8,119 nt of DNA from Planctomycetaceae bacterium (GTDB lineage Bacteria > Planctomycetota > Planctomycetia > Pirellulales > Pirellulaceae). Position numbers and translations under genes: made by a program. Positions 1-5,500 of the stretch are shown here, in pieces (position 1 is the first letter of the stretch; the number at the start of each line of letters is the position of its first letter). The notes under the pieces are model-generated. The model did no database searches. It was not told the DNA's origin and saw only the letters and a list, made by a program, of their open reading frames with translations. The DNA lies in the NCBI GenBank assembly GCA_002862265.1, contig PKCQ01000405.1:1-8119 (forward strand), given 5' to 3'.

Positions 1-376
1 AATCGGAATCACCGAAGCCAGAGACCAAAGTGTTGTGCCGGAATCGAGTGAGCTGCGTTATCAACCATTGCGGCTCTGAGCAAATAGTTGGGTACCGTAC
101 CTTCATGGCATGGTAGATTTCCGAAACAGTGCTCTTGCCATCGCTATGCTTCAGCAAGGCATACTCGACGTCTCCAATTCGGATGGTCTTGCGGGTCGCG
201 GGATCAAAGACGATCCATCGCTGTGCCGATTCGTCGTGCGTAAACTGCAGCTCGGCTCTACCTGATGGTCGTTGCTGCAACAGCTCTACCAATGAACTCG
301 CAGGCTGCTGTGACGACTCACCTTTGGCGCGCTGAGGCTCATTGAGATCGTAAGCTGTGAGAGAGATGCCATCCAT
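1..376 (-). CDS. PqqD-like N-terminal domain of a probable M50-type membrane peptidase/transport partner, partial
   Basis: An open frame of 125 complete codons runs from an ATG at 376 off the left edge with no stop, so only the N-terminus is present. Residues 1-40 are a polar, probably disordered lead. Residues 52-120 look like a PqqD-type winged helix: RWIVFDPATRKTIRIGDVEY, then a helix with LLKHSDGKSTVSEI, an aromatic-proline segment and a final helix QWLITQLTRF. In planctomycetes such a domain typically opens large membrane proteins annotated as putative peptide zinc metalloproteases (M50) encoded beside HlyD adaptors; the HExxH motif and membrane segments would lie outside the window. The frame follows the HlyD stop after 33 bases, consistent with one operon. 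No good Shine-Dalgarno precedes the ATG, but no other start occurs after the in-frame TAA at 412-410. That it is a gene is fairly sure; the peptidase assignment is inference from fold and context. Confidence 0.6.
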   Translation of the reverse strand, partial: MDGISLTAYDLNEPQRAKGESSQQPASSLVELLQQRPSGRAELQFTHDESAQRWIVFDPATRKTIRIGDVEYALLKHSDGKSTVSEIYHAMKVRYPTICSEPQWLITQLTRFRHNTLVSGFGDSD

Positions 377-409
377 GACGTCGATTACTCGAACTTGGTT
401 CCGCCGTTT

Positions 410-1408
410 TTAGTTGATTTCAGACCGAGTTATTGTTGCTCGAGTAAAGACAGTTTGCTCTGAGCCAGGGGCGTTCGTCTTTCCGAAGTCAATGTCCTGC
501 CCACTATTGAGAAAGACTTTGACATTCATTCCAGGCAATAAGAGCCAACTGCCGTCAACCTGACGATTTTGAACGCGAATATGAATCCGCGAGAGCCCTT
601 TCGCACTGACCTCATGGTCATAAGAAGCGACTTCGCCCTGAACTACCACGGTTTTTCCGCTGCTATTATCTATGAATTGCACCCTGACCTCGGCTTCCAA
701 CAAAGCATGTAACTTGAAAGCGTCGATCGGGATTGAACGATCGATCACTAGGCGCGACAGATCCGTGATTTGCAATATTGGCTCGCCCGCTTGGACCCAT
801 TGTCCCGCGTGTTTGTAGCGTTTCGAGACAACGCCTGAAAGCGGCGCCGTGACGCTCCTTCGTTTCAAAGAGATTTTTGCCGCCTCTAAACTAGCTGCCT
901 TGAGCTGTGCGTCGACCGCGGCGCGTTGCTGAGAATGCTTGGCTCGAACCAATGCGACTTTTGCTTGTTCCCAAGCTAGTTTTTTTTGCCGAAGCTCGCT
1001 GTCGCTAAAGCGCGTGGCTATCCTCTCATAGTTACGATACTCCTCTTCTCGTTGCTCCATCGCAAACTGATGAAAGTCGATGTCAGAGTTATCCGCTGCG
1101 AGCGCGTTGGCTGATTGGAGTTCGTATTGTGCCAGCCGCTGCGATAGCTGCGCGATATCTTCGTCTAGTCGCGCGAGAACCGCGTCCTCCTGAACCGCCT
1201 GGTTTTGATCTACGTCCACAGAAGCCAGCAGACCGCTTTCCAAAGCAGGCACGTCCACAACTCGCTCCGCTCGGACTGGGCAATTTTCAAAAGCTTGCCA
1301 CCCTGGCGGAAGCGAACTTTCGCTCTGCCCACCTGCCAAGGACTGCAGCAAACCGAGACTGACCAGAAGGAATCCGAAAACGAAACGTGATGTCAGTGCA
1401 ACCAACAT
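410..1408 (-). CDS. Periplasmic HlyD-family adaptor (membrane fusion) protein
   Basis: This 332-residue protein has the adaptor layout of HlyD/RND-type membrane fusion proteins, which bridge an inner-membrane transporter to the outer envelope. Residues 1-26 form a signal peptide (hydrophobic core FVFGFLLVSLGLLQSLA) with likely cleavage near A25-G26, so it is probably exported rather than membrane-anchored. Residues 47-82 are the first lipoyl half (VDVPALESGLLASVDVDQNQ, then VLARLDEDIA). Residues 85-180 are a charged coiled-coil hairpin rich in Q, E, A and R. Residues 184-215 are the second lipoyl half (VTAPLSGVVSKRYKHAGQWV), and 218-300 form the beta-barrel ending in LLPGMNVKVFL. Its length is normal to slightly short for the family. 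The ATG lies 8 bases after the stop of the upstream GAF-HlyD gene with no obvious ribosome binding site, which suggests translational coupling. The substrate cannot be told from sequence. Confidence 0.88.
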   Translation of the reverse strand: MLVALTSRFVFGFLLVSLGLLQSLAGGQSESSLPPGWQAFENCPVRAERVVDVPALESGLLASVDVDQNQAVQEDAVLARLDEDIAQLSQRLAQYELQSANALAADNSDIDFHQFAMEQREEEYRNYERIATRFSDSELRQKKLAWEQAKVALVRAKHSQQRAAVDAQLKAASLEAAKISLKRRSVTAPLSGVVSKRYKHAGQWVQAGEPILQITDLSRLVIDRSIPIDAFKLHALLEAEVRVQFIDNSSGKTVVVQGEVASYDHEVSAKGLSRIHIRVQNRQVDGSWLLLPGMNVKVFLNSGQDIDFGKTNAPGSEQTVFTRATITRSEIN

Positions 1409-1416
1409 GGAACTTG

Positions 1417-3591
1417 TTACAGATAGAGGAGAAAGTGAGTGCGAATCGCCCAGTATGCATCACGAATCACAAGCCAGTAGACCGGAACCGTACCACAATC
1501 AATGGTCGCATTCGCGACCGCTCCGTCCTTGCGAATCGGTAGCTGTGATGCTTCCAAACTTGCCTCCCCATAAAGGACTGCAGCGTTGGTTTCACCCGAG
1601 ACGATTTGCGAAGCAAGCCTTTCCAACCTAGCTTCTTGGGCCTGATCAGGATGGCTAACCAGGGAGAATCGCACCCTCGGCTTGGAACTGTCATCCCGTA
1701 GATTCGCCATAACCAGACCAATCCGATTTTGAGGCACTGCGACTTGCAAAAGCCAGGGGCCGGATGGGTCATACGTCGTAGCCAGCAGCTGACCAGCCTT
1801 TACCGGACGTTTGTATAAGCGATTGCCCAGATCCCAGGTTGAAACCTTACCGGAGCCCAAAGCAAATACCTGTAGATCTTTCTGGCTCAGGGTAAGTACC
1901 TGCACCTGTTGATTGAGGGACCTTTGCAAACTGCCAAGTTGCCCAAGCTGTGCCTCCATCCGGTCTCGTTCCATAGCTGAAAAAGACTCATCGCGGGCCA
2001 GCTTGTTTTCCAACTCTTCAATCCGGTTGTGTGCTTGCTCACGTTCGCCCAGCAATGATTCGAATTGGCTGTCAAGCTTTCGGCTCCGCAGACTCAGCAG
2101 CGGTTGCTGATCGTCGACAACTTCGCCTTCGCGCACATGGACTTTTTCAACAAAAGCATCCATCGGCGCGTAATAGGCATACTTGTTCACAGGTTGCAGC
2201 ACCGCCTGCACTTGAACTCGCTGCGGCACCGGAAAAAACCCAACACAGGCAACCAAGACTGCAGCCACCGCCCAGATCGTAATGCGACGAAGCTGCCCAC
2301 CCGAGGACTTAGCCTTCGGTTGCAGCCAAAAGTTCGTCCGAGACGCTGCCGCCAGTGTAGCTGTAGCATCGAGCAGCTCGAGCGTCCTTGTCGTCTTCAG
2401 TGGCGAAATTGGATCGACTCCCGCATTGGCGAGAGCTGCGGTCTGTTCGGCATCAAAGCACAGAAGCCAGGAATGCAGCGGCGTTTCAGGGGAGTCGTAG
2501 ACTGCCAACGAACGACAGTGCAGCAGATCGCAAACGGCATCGATTGCCTGTTGGTCTGTTGCCGTCAGGAGCTGGTTAGGGTTCAGTGCCGAGTCTCGTT
2601 CTTCTGAAACTCGACGATCGGCAGCGTAGAAAAACTGGATGGAGCGGCTGTTCTTTCCGGAGGGCTGCAGGGACTTGTCGAGCAAAGGAGTAAGAGCCAC
2701 GATCTGCTCGGCCACTTCACTTCGCGGATCAGGTTCATCCAAGTGAGAAGCAGCTAGCACCTTGGCACGCTGCAGCGGCCAACTCGCGCGCTGTAGCCAG
2801 TAGGCTTGTTGGGCCTGCAGTGTTTCGCAAAGCCCACTTACTGCAATTCGAGAACGTAAGCGAGAATCACTACACTGTAGTGCCTCGCAGATCCATTTCT
2901 CGGTCTTGTCTGCAAGCTCCTGACGCTTACTCAGTTCCTTGACCAGTTGACGGCGAAGATAGTCCGCGAGTAAGTCGGCCATTTGCGCAAGGAATCGAAG
3001 ATAACCTCGTTGCGCTGCTGGTCCACCACAAGCCGTTTGAACAACCTCTACCAAACACTCTACTTCGCCTTCGAGTGTCACAGGAACGATTACTAGCGCT
3101 TCGTTCGTTGGATTGCTTGGGCGCTCTGCATCTACCGCAACTGCTTGGGGCGGAATGAGAATCGGGTGCTTCTCGCGTGCCACGCATTCTAGAATTCGAG
3201 CGTGTTCTTTTGGCGCTTCGCCGGAATCAGTAAGTAGCTCCAATGGCATCTGATAATGCGCGCGCGCCTGGAACGAATTCATTGGTGCCGTAATGGTGTC
3301 GGCCTGCTCCGATCCAGCCGGGCAGTCCCGAGGACTTTTCCATACAGCTGCACCCGAGGCACCCATTGCCAGGGTAAGTTTCGTTAGAAAGCCTTGAAAA
3401 AAATCTCCCGTCGATAGATCCGAGTGCGCTAGCTGCGCGATCTCGGCTGAAAGCTTTCGAATTTCAACTTTGGTTTGCTTCACGTGAGGGGCATCGAGCG
3501 AAGCCACATTGGGCAAGCCATCGATAGGCCCCGACGAGAGTAACCGGTCAGCGCTTGCTGTAAAGGTTCTGATTGGATCGATCGTTGACAA
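1417..3591 (-). CDS. GAF-domain sensor fused through one membrane helix to an HlyD-type adaptor
   Basis: This is a 724-residue chimera. Residues about 55-213 resemble a GAF domain (FFQGFLTKLTLAMGASGAAV; later ALVIVPVTLEGEVECLVEVV and GYLRFLAQMADLLADYL). Residues about 265-415 look like a second, more divergent GAF-like module. A single membrane helix lies at 437-453 (ITIWAVAAVLVACVGFF). Beyond it are a lipoyl half at 468-500 (APMDAFVEKVHVREGEVV), a coiled coil at about 505-575, the second lipoyl half at 576-606, and a beta-barrel-like C-terminus ending in GTVPVYWLVIRDAYWAI. The expected topology is cytosolic GAF modules and a periplasmic adaptor. The start is TTG: an in-frame TGA sits five codons upstream, GAAGG lies 9 bases before the TTG, and the first internal Met is residue 76. 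It heads a block with a second adaptor and a PqqD-like protein, so ligand-controlled export is a reasonable inference. Ligand and cargo are unknown. Confidence 0.85.
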   Translation of the reverse strand: MSTIDPIRTFTASADRLLSSGPIDGLPNVASLDAPHVKQTKVEIRKLSAEIAQLAHSDLSTGDFFQGFLTKLTLAMGASGAAVWKSPRDCPAGSEQADTITAPMNSFQARAHYQMPLELLTDSGEAPKEHARILECVAREKHPILIPPQAVAVDAERPSNPTNEALVIVPVTLEGEVECLVEVVQTACGGPAAQRGYLRFLAQMADLLADYLRRQLVKELSKRQELADKTEKWICEALQCSDSRLRSRIAVSGLCETLQAQQAYWLQRASWPLQRAKVLAASHLDEPDPRSEVAEQIVALTPLLDKSLQPSGKNSRSIQFFYAADRRVSEERDSALNPNQLLTATDQQAIDAVCDLLHCRSLAVYDSPETPLHSWLLCFDAEQTAALANAGVDPISPLKTTRTLELLDATATLAAASRTNFWLQPKAKSSGGQLRRITIWAVAAVLVACVGFFPVPQRVQVQAVLQPVNKYAYYAPMDAFVEKVHVREGEVVDDQQPLLSLRSRKLDSQFESLLGEREQAHNRIEELENKLARDESFSAMERDRMEAQLGQLGSLQRSLNQQVQVLTLSQKDLQVFALGSGKVSTWDLGNRLYKRPVKAGQLLATTYDPSGPWLLQVAVPQNRIGLVMANLRDDSSKPRVRFSLVSHPDQAQEARLERLASQIVSGETNAAVLYGEASLEASQLPIRKDGAVANATIDCGTVPVYWLVIRDAYWAIRTHFLLYL

Positions 3592-3600
3592 TCCGGTGCA

Positions 3601-3605
3601 CCTTC
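3601..3605 (-). promoter_or_regulatory. Ribosome binding site that fixes the TTG start of the GAF-HlyD gene
   Basis: GAAGG on the minus strand lies 9 bases before TTG (3591-3589). The in-frame TGA at 3606-3604 overlaps it, so translation cannot begin further upstream, and no ATG or GTG occurs nearby. Confidence 0.6.
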
Positions 3606-3636
3606 ACCGCTAAATTCGAAACTTATCTTACTGAAG

Positions 3637-3655
3637 TCGCCAGCGATTCTGGCGA
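3637..3655 (-). repeat. 7-pair stem-loop between the lipoprotein gene and the GAF-HlyD gene
   Basis: TCGCCAG, loop CGATT, CTGGCGA is a perfect inverted repeat 57 bases after the lipoprotein stop and 46 bases before the GAF-HlyD start. No T-run follows on the minus strand, so it is not a classical intrinsic terminator. It may separate the two transcription units or shield the 3' end of the lipoprotein message. Confidence 0.35.
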
Positions 3656-3711
3656 ACGGCAACAGCTGTGACGACTCAACCAGCCCCGCTCGAAACGGAA
3701 TGCGTCAGGAA

Positions 3712-4134
3712 TTAGTTGGACCAATTCAGATTGGACTGAGCTCGAGGATCAACACCACTGGTTCCCGGAGCGGTGCCCATATTTGTGACTCCCATTGGTG
3801 GCTGTCCGAAACCGGGCTGTGTCGAAGCAGTGGTCACGTCTCCCATGCTTCCAGCTGGAGTTGTGTAAGTTGCTGGAGCCACGCCCGTGCTATATCCAGT
3901 AACTCCTGCGGCAGTCATAACGGATGGGTTCACAGGGGTCCCCGGATAGACTTGCGAAACCGAGCCACCAGTCTGGTTGTAGTAGTTTGATGGAACATTG
4001 TAGGTGCCCGTACCTGGTGGCTGAATCCTTGGTGGGTACTGCATGGGGTAACCCATCCACGACTGACAACCACTGAGAGAAAGCAAGCCCAGGCAACAAG
4101 CGAGTACGGCCGACTTGGAAACAAATACTCTCAC
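3712..4134 (-). CDS. Small low-complexity lipoprotein, function unknown
   Basis: The protein is about 140 residues from the GTG at 4134, or 145 from a GTG at 4149. I prefer 4134 because AGGAG (4146-4142) sits 7 bases before it, while the upstream GTG has no ribosome binding site and directly follows an in-frame TAA. From the 4134 start, residues 1-23 are a lipoprotein signal: a basic start, hydrophobic core VLACCLGLLSL and lipobox L-S-G-C, with Cys 23 the probable lipidation site followed by Gln. The rest is rich in Pro, Gly, Thr, Tyr and Asn, with loosely repeated turns such as PGTGTYNVP, YPGTPVNP, TYTTPAGS and MGTAPGTSG, and no recognisable enzyme domain. It is probably a flexible envelope-anchored protein. 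It lies 120 bases upstream of the adaptor operon on the same strand, so a shared role is possible but unproven. I do not recognise a family. Confidence 0.75.
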   Translation of the reverse strand: MRVFVSKSAVLACCLGLLSLSGCQSWMGYPMQYPPRIQPPGTGTYNVPSNYYNQTGGSVSQVYPGTPVNPSVMTAAGVTGYSTGVAPATYTTPAGSMGDVTTASTQPGFGQPPMGVTNMGTAPGTSGVDPRAQSNLNWSN

Positions 4135-4141
4135 GGAAAAA

Positions 4142-4146
4142 CTCCT
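4142..4146 (-). promoter_or_regulatory. Ribosome binding site favouring the downstream GTG of the lipoprotein gene
   Basis: AGGAG on the minus strand is 7 bases before GTG 4134-4132. It lies inside the longer 145-residue reading, which indicates that the longer reading is over-extended by five codons. Confidence 0.6.
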
Positions 4147-4316
4147 CACGCGTTAGGCGACGACCAAGATTCGCCAGGACAATTCGATGGCGGGACCGTA
4201 GTCATTCCGCAGACCTACCGCCATAGCATTTCCTTGTGCTAGCTCTCTCTTACCACCTCTCAATCTCATTACTCTTGCTCCCACTCCTGATCGTTGTCCG
4301 ACTCGTACTCAATGAA

Positions 4317-4354
4317 CTAGTAAGCCACAGAACCAAGCAGTTTTGATTTACTAG
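4317..4354. repeat. 7+7 inverted repeat CTAGTAA/TTACTAG with a 24-base spacer
   Basis: CTAGTAA at 4317-4323 is mirrored by TTACTAG at 4348-4354. It lies just beyond a stronger bulged hairpin at 4376-4417, in the 3' region of the WYL-like gene. The role is unknown; it could be part of a transcript end or a protein-binding dyad. Confidence 0.35.
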
Positions 4355-4375
4355 AAACGAAGGCGATCAATCCCG

Positions 4376-4417
4376 GGTACTTCTGCAGTGAGTACGACTA
4401 CCGCCTCACTGAGTACC
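4376..4417 (-). terminator. Bulged 13-pair stem-loop after the WYL-like gene, possible transcript end
   Basis: GGTACT (4376-4381), a 4-base bulge and CAGTGAG (4386-4392) pair with CTCACTG (4405-4411) and AGTACC (4412-4417), leaving a 12-base loop. The structure begins 39 bases past the WYL-like stop on the minus strand. No U-tract follows, so it would act as a factor-dependent end or 3' stabiliser rather than a classical terminator. The same segment also carries TGAGTAC twice as a direct repeat (4389-4395 and 4410-4416). Confidence 0.35.
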
Positions 4418-4456
4418 GGTGCCTTGGCGCTGGGCCCTGTTTCCGAAACGACGTTC

Positions 4457-4723
4457 TTAAACCGCAAGAGCTTCTTCTTTGGACCAAATTGGGACTGGCA
4501 TGACATAGTCATGAGCCGATTTGACCTGTACTTCGCTACAGCGACTTAATTGAAACTGCCGAGGCTCGCATCGGCACAGGCATAGTCCTAGAAATCGCCC
4601 ATTGGGAAGAAAACGAATAGGACTGACGACTCGAACCGTTCTTTTTCCTTTGGAATCCAAGTACTCCATCTCTACTACCAAGTCGTCTGATCGTCGCATT
4701 GCTCTTGTTAGGAGGTATTTCAT
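4457..4723 (-). CDS. Stand-alone WYL-like small protein
   Basis: An 88-residue protein whose middle resembles the core of the WYL domain, an Sm-like beta barrel usually found as the ligand- or nucleic-acid-sensing part of transcription regulators. Residues 16-36 read VVEMEYLDSKGKRTVRVVSP, matching the usual strand with Y, a G turn and R-x-V-x-P. Residues 43-64 (FLGLCLCRCEPRQFQLSRC) match the later strand pair with the R-x-F-x-L-x-R pattern. Four cysteines (48, 50, 52, 62) cluster there, which is unusual. There is no helix-turn-helix, so it is a single domain rather than a full regulator. The ATG at 4723 has only a poor ribosome binding site; Met 9 (4699) is an alternative start. It is monocistronic as far as can be seen. 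WYL-like is my reading of the pattern; partner and ligand are unknown. Confidence 0.65.
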   Translation of the reverse strand: MKYLLTRAMRRSDDLVVEMEYLDSKGKRTVRVVSPIRFLPNGRFLGLCLCRCEPRQFQLSRCSEVQVKSAHDYVMPVPIWSKEEALAV

Positions 4724-5074
4724 TTGTAATCTTACTCTTTGGTGTCGGATTTCGTCTCAGTTGGCTGACTCTTGTACCAATAGCTTCGCTGGTCGCCGGA
4801 CACCTCTGGTCCCTCCACTCGGCAATTCAGAACTTTGTAGTCGGATTTGCCAGTATCCCCCTCTTCTCCAATTCCCTTTTAAGCTTCGCCTTCCTCCGTA
4901 CTAGTTGCTTCCGAATCCCATCAACCCTCCCCCCAAGACTGTCTCAAAATGCGACACAGCGGCTCCCTTTGACTTGTAGATTGTAGGAAGAGCCTTGCTT
5001 TTGAAGGGACTGACAAAGTAGCGAGGCCAGTCAAAGGCGAACGAAGACGAATCGTAAAGCTCATGAAAACAACA

Positions 5075-5092
5075 ACTTAGGGCAATCTAAGT
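5075..5092. promoter_or_regulatory. 18-base dyad ACTTAG-N6-CTAAGT upstream of the sigma-54 promoter
   Basis: This perfect 6+6 inverted repeat with a 6-base spacer is centred about 63 bases before the predicted transcription start. Its size suits a dimeric regulator such as a sigma-54 activator, although activator sites are usually placed somewhat further upstream. Its role is inferred only from position and symmetry. Confidence 0.35.
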
Positions 5093-5105
5093 GCCTTTTC
5101 CCTGC

Positions 5106-5125
5106 TGCCAAACTACTGTTTGGCA
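5106..5125. promoter_or_regulatory. Perfect 8+8 palindrome overlapping the -24 element
   Basis: TGCCAAAC, a 4-base centre TACT, then GTTTGGCA. The right arm supplies most of the -24 box (TGGCA of TGGCAC). A protein bound here would compete with sigma-54 polymerase, so a repressor operator is a sensible guess. It is upstream of the predicted transcript, so an RNA hairpin role for the small gene is unlikely. Confidence 0.4.
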
Positions 5126-5136
5126 CTGCTCTTGCT
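5121..5136 (+). promoter_or_regulatory. Sigma-54 (RpoN) -24/-12 promoter for the 82-residue gene
   Basis: TGGCAC-TGCTC-TTGCT matches the known sigma-54 consensus TGGCAC-N5-TTGC(A/T), with GG (5122-5123) and GC (5134-5135) separated by exactly 10 bases. An AT-rich stretch follows. The predicted start of transcription is near 5147, leaving a leader of about 83 bases before the ATG at 5230. Planctomycetes encode RpoN, so the match is biologically reasonable. A sigma-70 alternative fits poorly because no -10 box lies at correct spacing. Confidence 0.55.
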
Positions 5137-5229
5137 GATCATAAAATCCGTATGATCGTTACATTCGTGACAGACATGCAGGGAGTCATTCCTCCTAAGT
5201 AAGAGCCCTTTGGTACAAGGAAGCAAGCC

Positions 5230-5478
5230 ATGCCTACTCAGATGACAAAAGTTCCTGCCCGAGCGACCATTCCGATGGTTTTGGATATGAAGACGATTCG
5301 CAACCGAGTTGCGGCCATTAAAGCTTCATGGAGCCATGAAACCGCCAAGTCGCGGGCGGCTGAAGGAGCCAAACGCCGCGAAGACTTGGAGAACATGCTG
5401 TTAGAGTTGATGTGCGATATAGAGGACTCGGAAGGTTCCTGCGATCTCGAAGAGTGCGGGTTTAGCCTGGTGGGTTAA
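5230..5478 (+). CDS. Orphan 82-residue charged helical protein
   Basis: The ATG start is supported by AAGGA (5217-5221) 8 bases upstream. I do not recognise a family. Residues 1-19 are uncharged-to-basic. Residues 20-60 are strongly helix-prone and basic (MKTIRNRVAAIKASW, then AAEGAKRREDLENMLLEL), with W34-S35. Residues 61-75 are acidic (DIEDSEG, DLEECG) and contain three cysteines at 62, 71 and 76. There is no signal peptide or membrane segment, so it is probably cytosolic; the basic helix followed by an acidic tail could suit nucleic-acid or protein binding, but that is a guess. It appears to be transcribed alone from the sigma-54 promoter and is followed by stem-loops. secA begins 484 bases later, so co-transcription is possible but not indicated. 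Good ribosome binding site, promoter and 3' structure make it likely to be a real gene. Confidence 0.7.
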   Translation: MPTQMTKVPARATIPMVLDMKTIRNRVAAIKASWSHETAKSRAAEGAKRREDLENMLLELMCDIEDSEGSCDLEECGFSLVG

Positions 5479-5500
5479 CACTTGTCGTGTTGGGTCACCA
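5468..5500 (+). repeat. Compound stem-loop spanning the stop of the 82-residue gene
   Basis: TGGTG (5468-5472) pairs with CACCA (5496-5500), and inside it AACAC (5477-5481) pairs with GTGTT (5487-5491) around loop TTGTC, with a 4-base internal loop on each side. The stop codon TAA (5476-5478) is inside the structure. Together with the next stem it forms a structured transcript end. Confidence 0.35.

Larger units (their letters stand above)
4135..4456. other. Non-coding gap between the lipoprotein and WYL-like genes
   Basis: No plausible gene was found on either strand. The minus strand between about 4290 and 4220 is purine-rich and may hold the lipoprotein promoter, but no convincing -35/-10 pair is visible. 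The gap also contains two inverted repeats, at 4317-4354 and 4376-4417, listed separately. Confidence 0.5.
4724..5229. other. Divergent intergenic region carrying the sigma-54 promoter
   Basis: About 500 bases separate the start of the minus-strand WYL-like gene from the start of the plus-strand 82-residue gene. The left half (4724-4950) is pyrimidine-rich on the plus strand and contains a long hydrophobic open frame that I reject as a gene. The right half holds the 5075-5092 dyad, the 5106-5125 palindrome and the 5121-5136 promoter. No RNA gene was recognised. Confidence 0.5.

Noticed and set aside
2065..2607. Plus-strand 180-residue open frame inside the GAF-HlyD gene
   Set aside because: It is antisense to clear coding sequence with membrane helix, lipoyl and coiled-coil motifs; its own product is arginine/histidine/cysteine-rich and domain-free.
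4180..4200. Weak sigma-54-like TGGCGG-N5-CTGC on the minus strand before the lipoprotein gene
   Set aside because: Only the GG/GC spacing fits; several consensus bases differ, so it is within chance expectation.
4710..4715. Perfect AGGAGG on the plus strand
   Set aside because: No ATG, GTG or usable TTG follows at proper spacing; the nearest TTG is followed at once by TAA. On the minus strand it is just coding sequence of the WYL-like gene.
4699..4986. Plus-strand 95-residue hydrophobic open frame with a TTG start
   Set aside because: It looks like one or two membrane helices at first, but the TTG has no ribosome binding site, the C-terminal third is unstructured nonsense, and it arises from a pyrimidine-rich stretch that overlaps the start of the WYL-like gene on the other strand.
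5141..5196. Minus-strand AGGAGG (5196-5191) followed by ATG and a 16-residue frame
   Set aside because: Only one base separates the AGGAGG from the ATG, which is too close for initiation, and the peptide would be tiny with no recognisable character. Chance is the simplest explanation.
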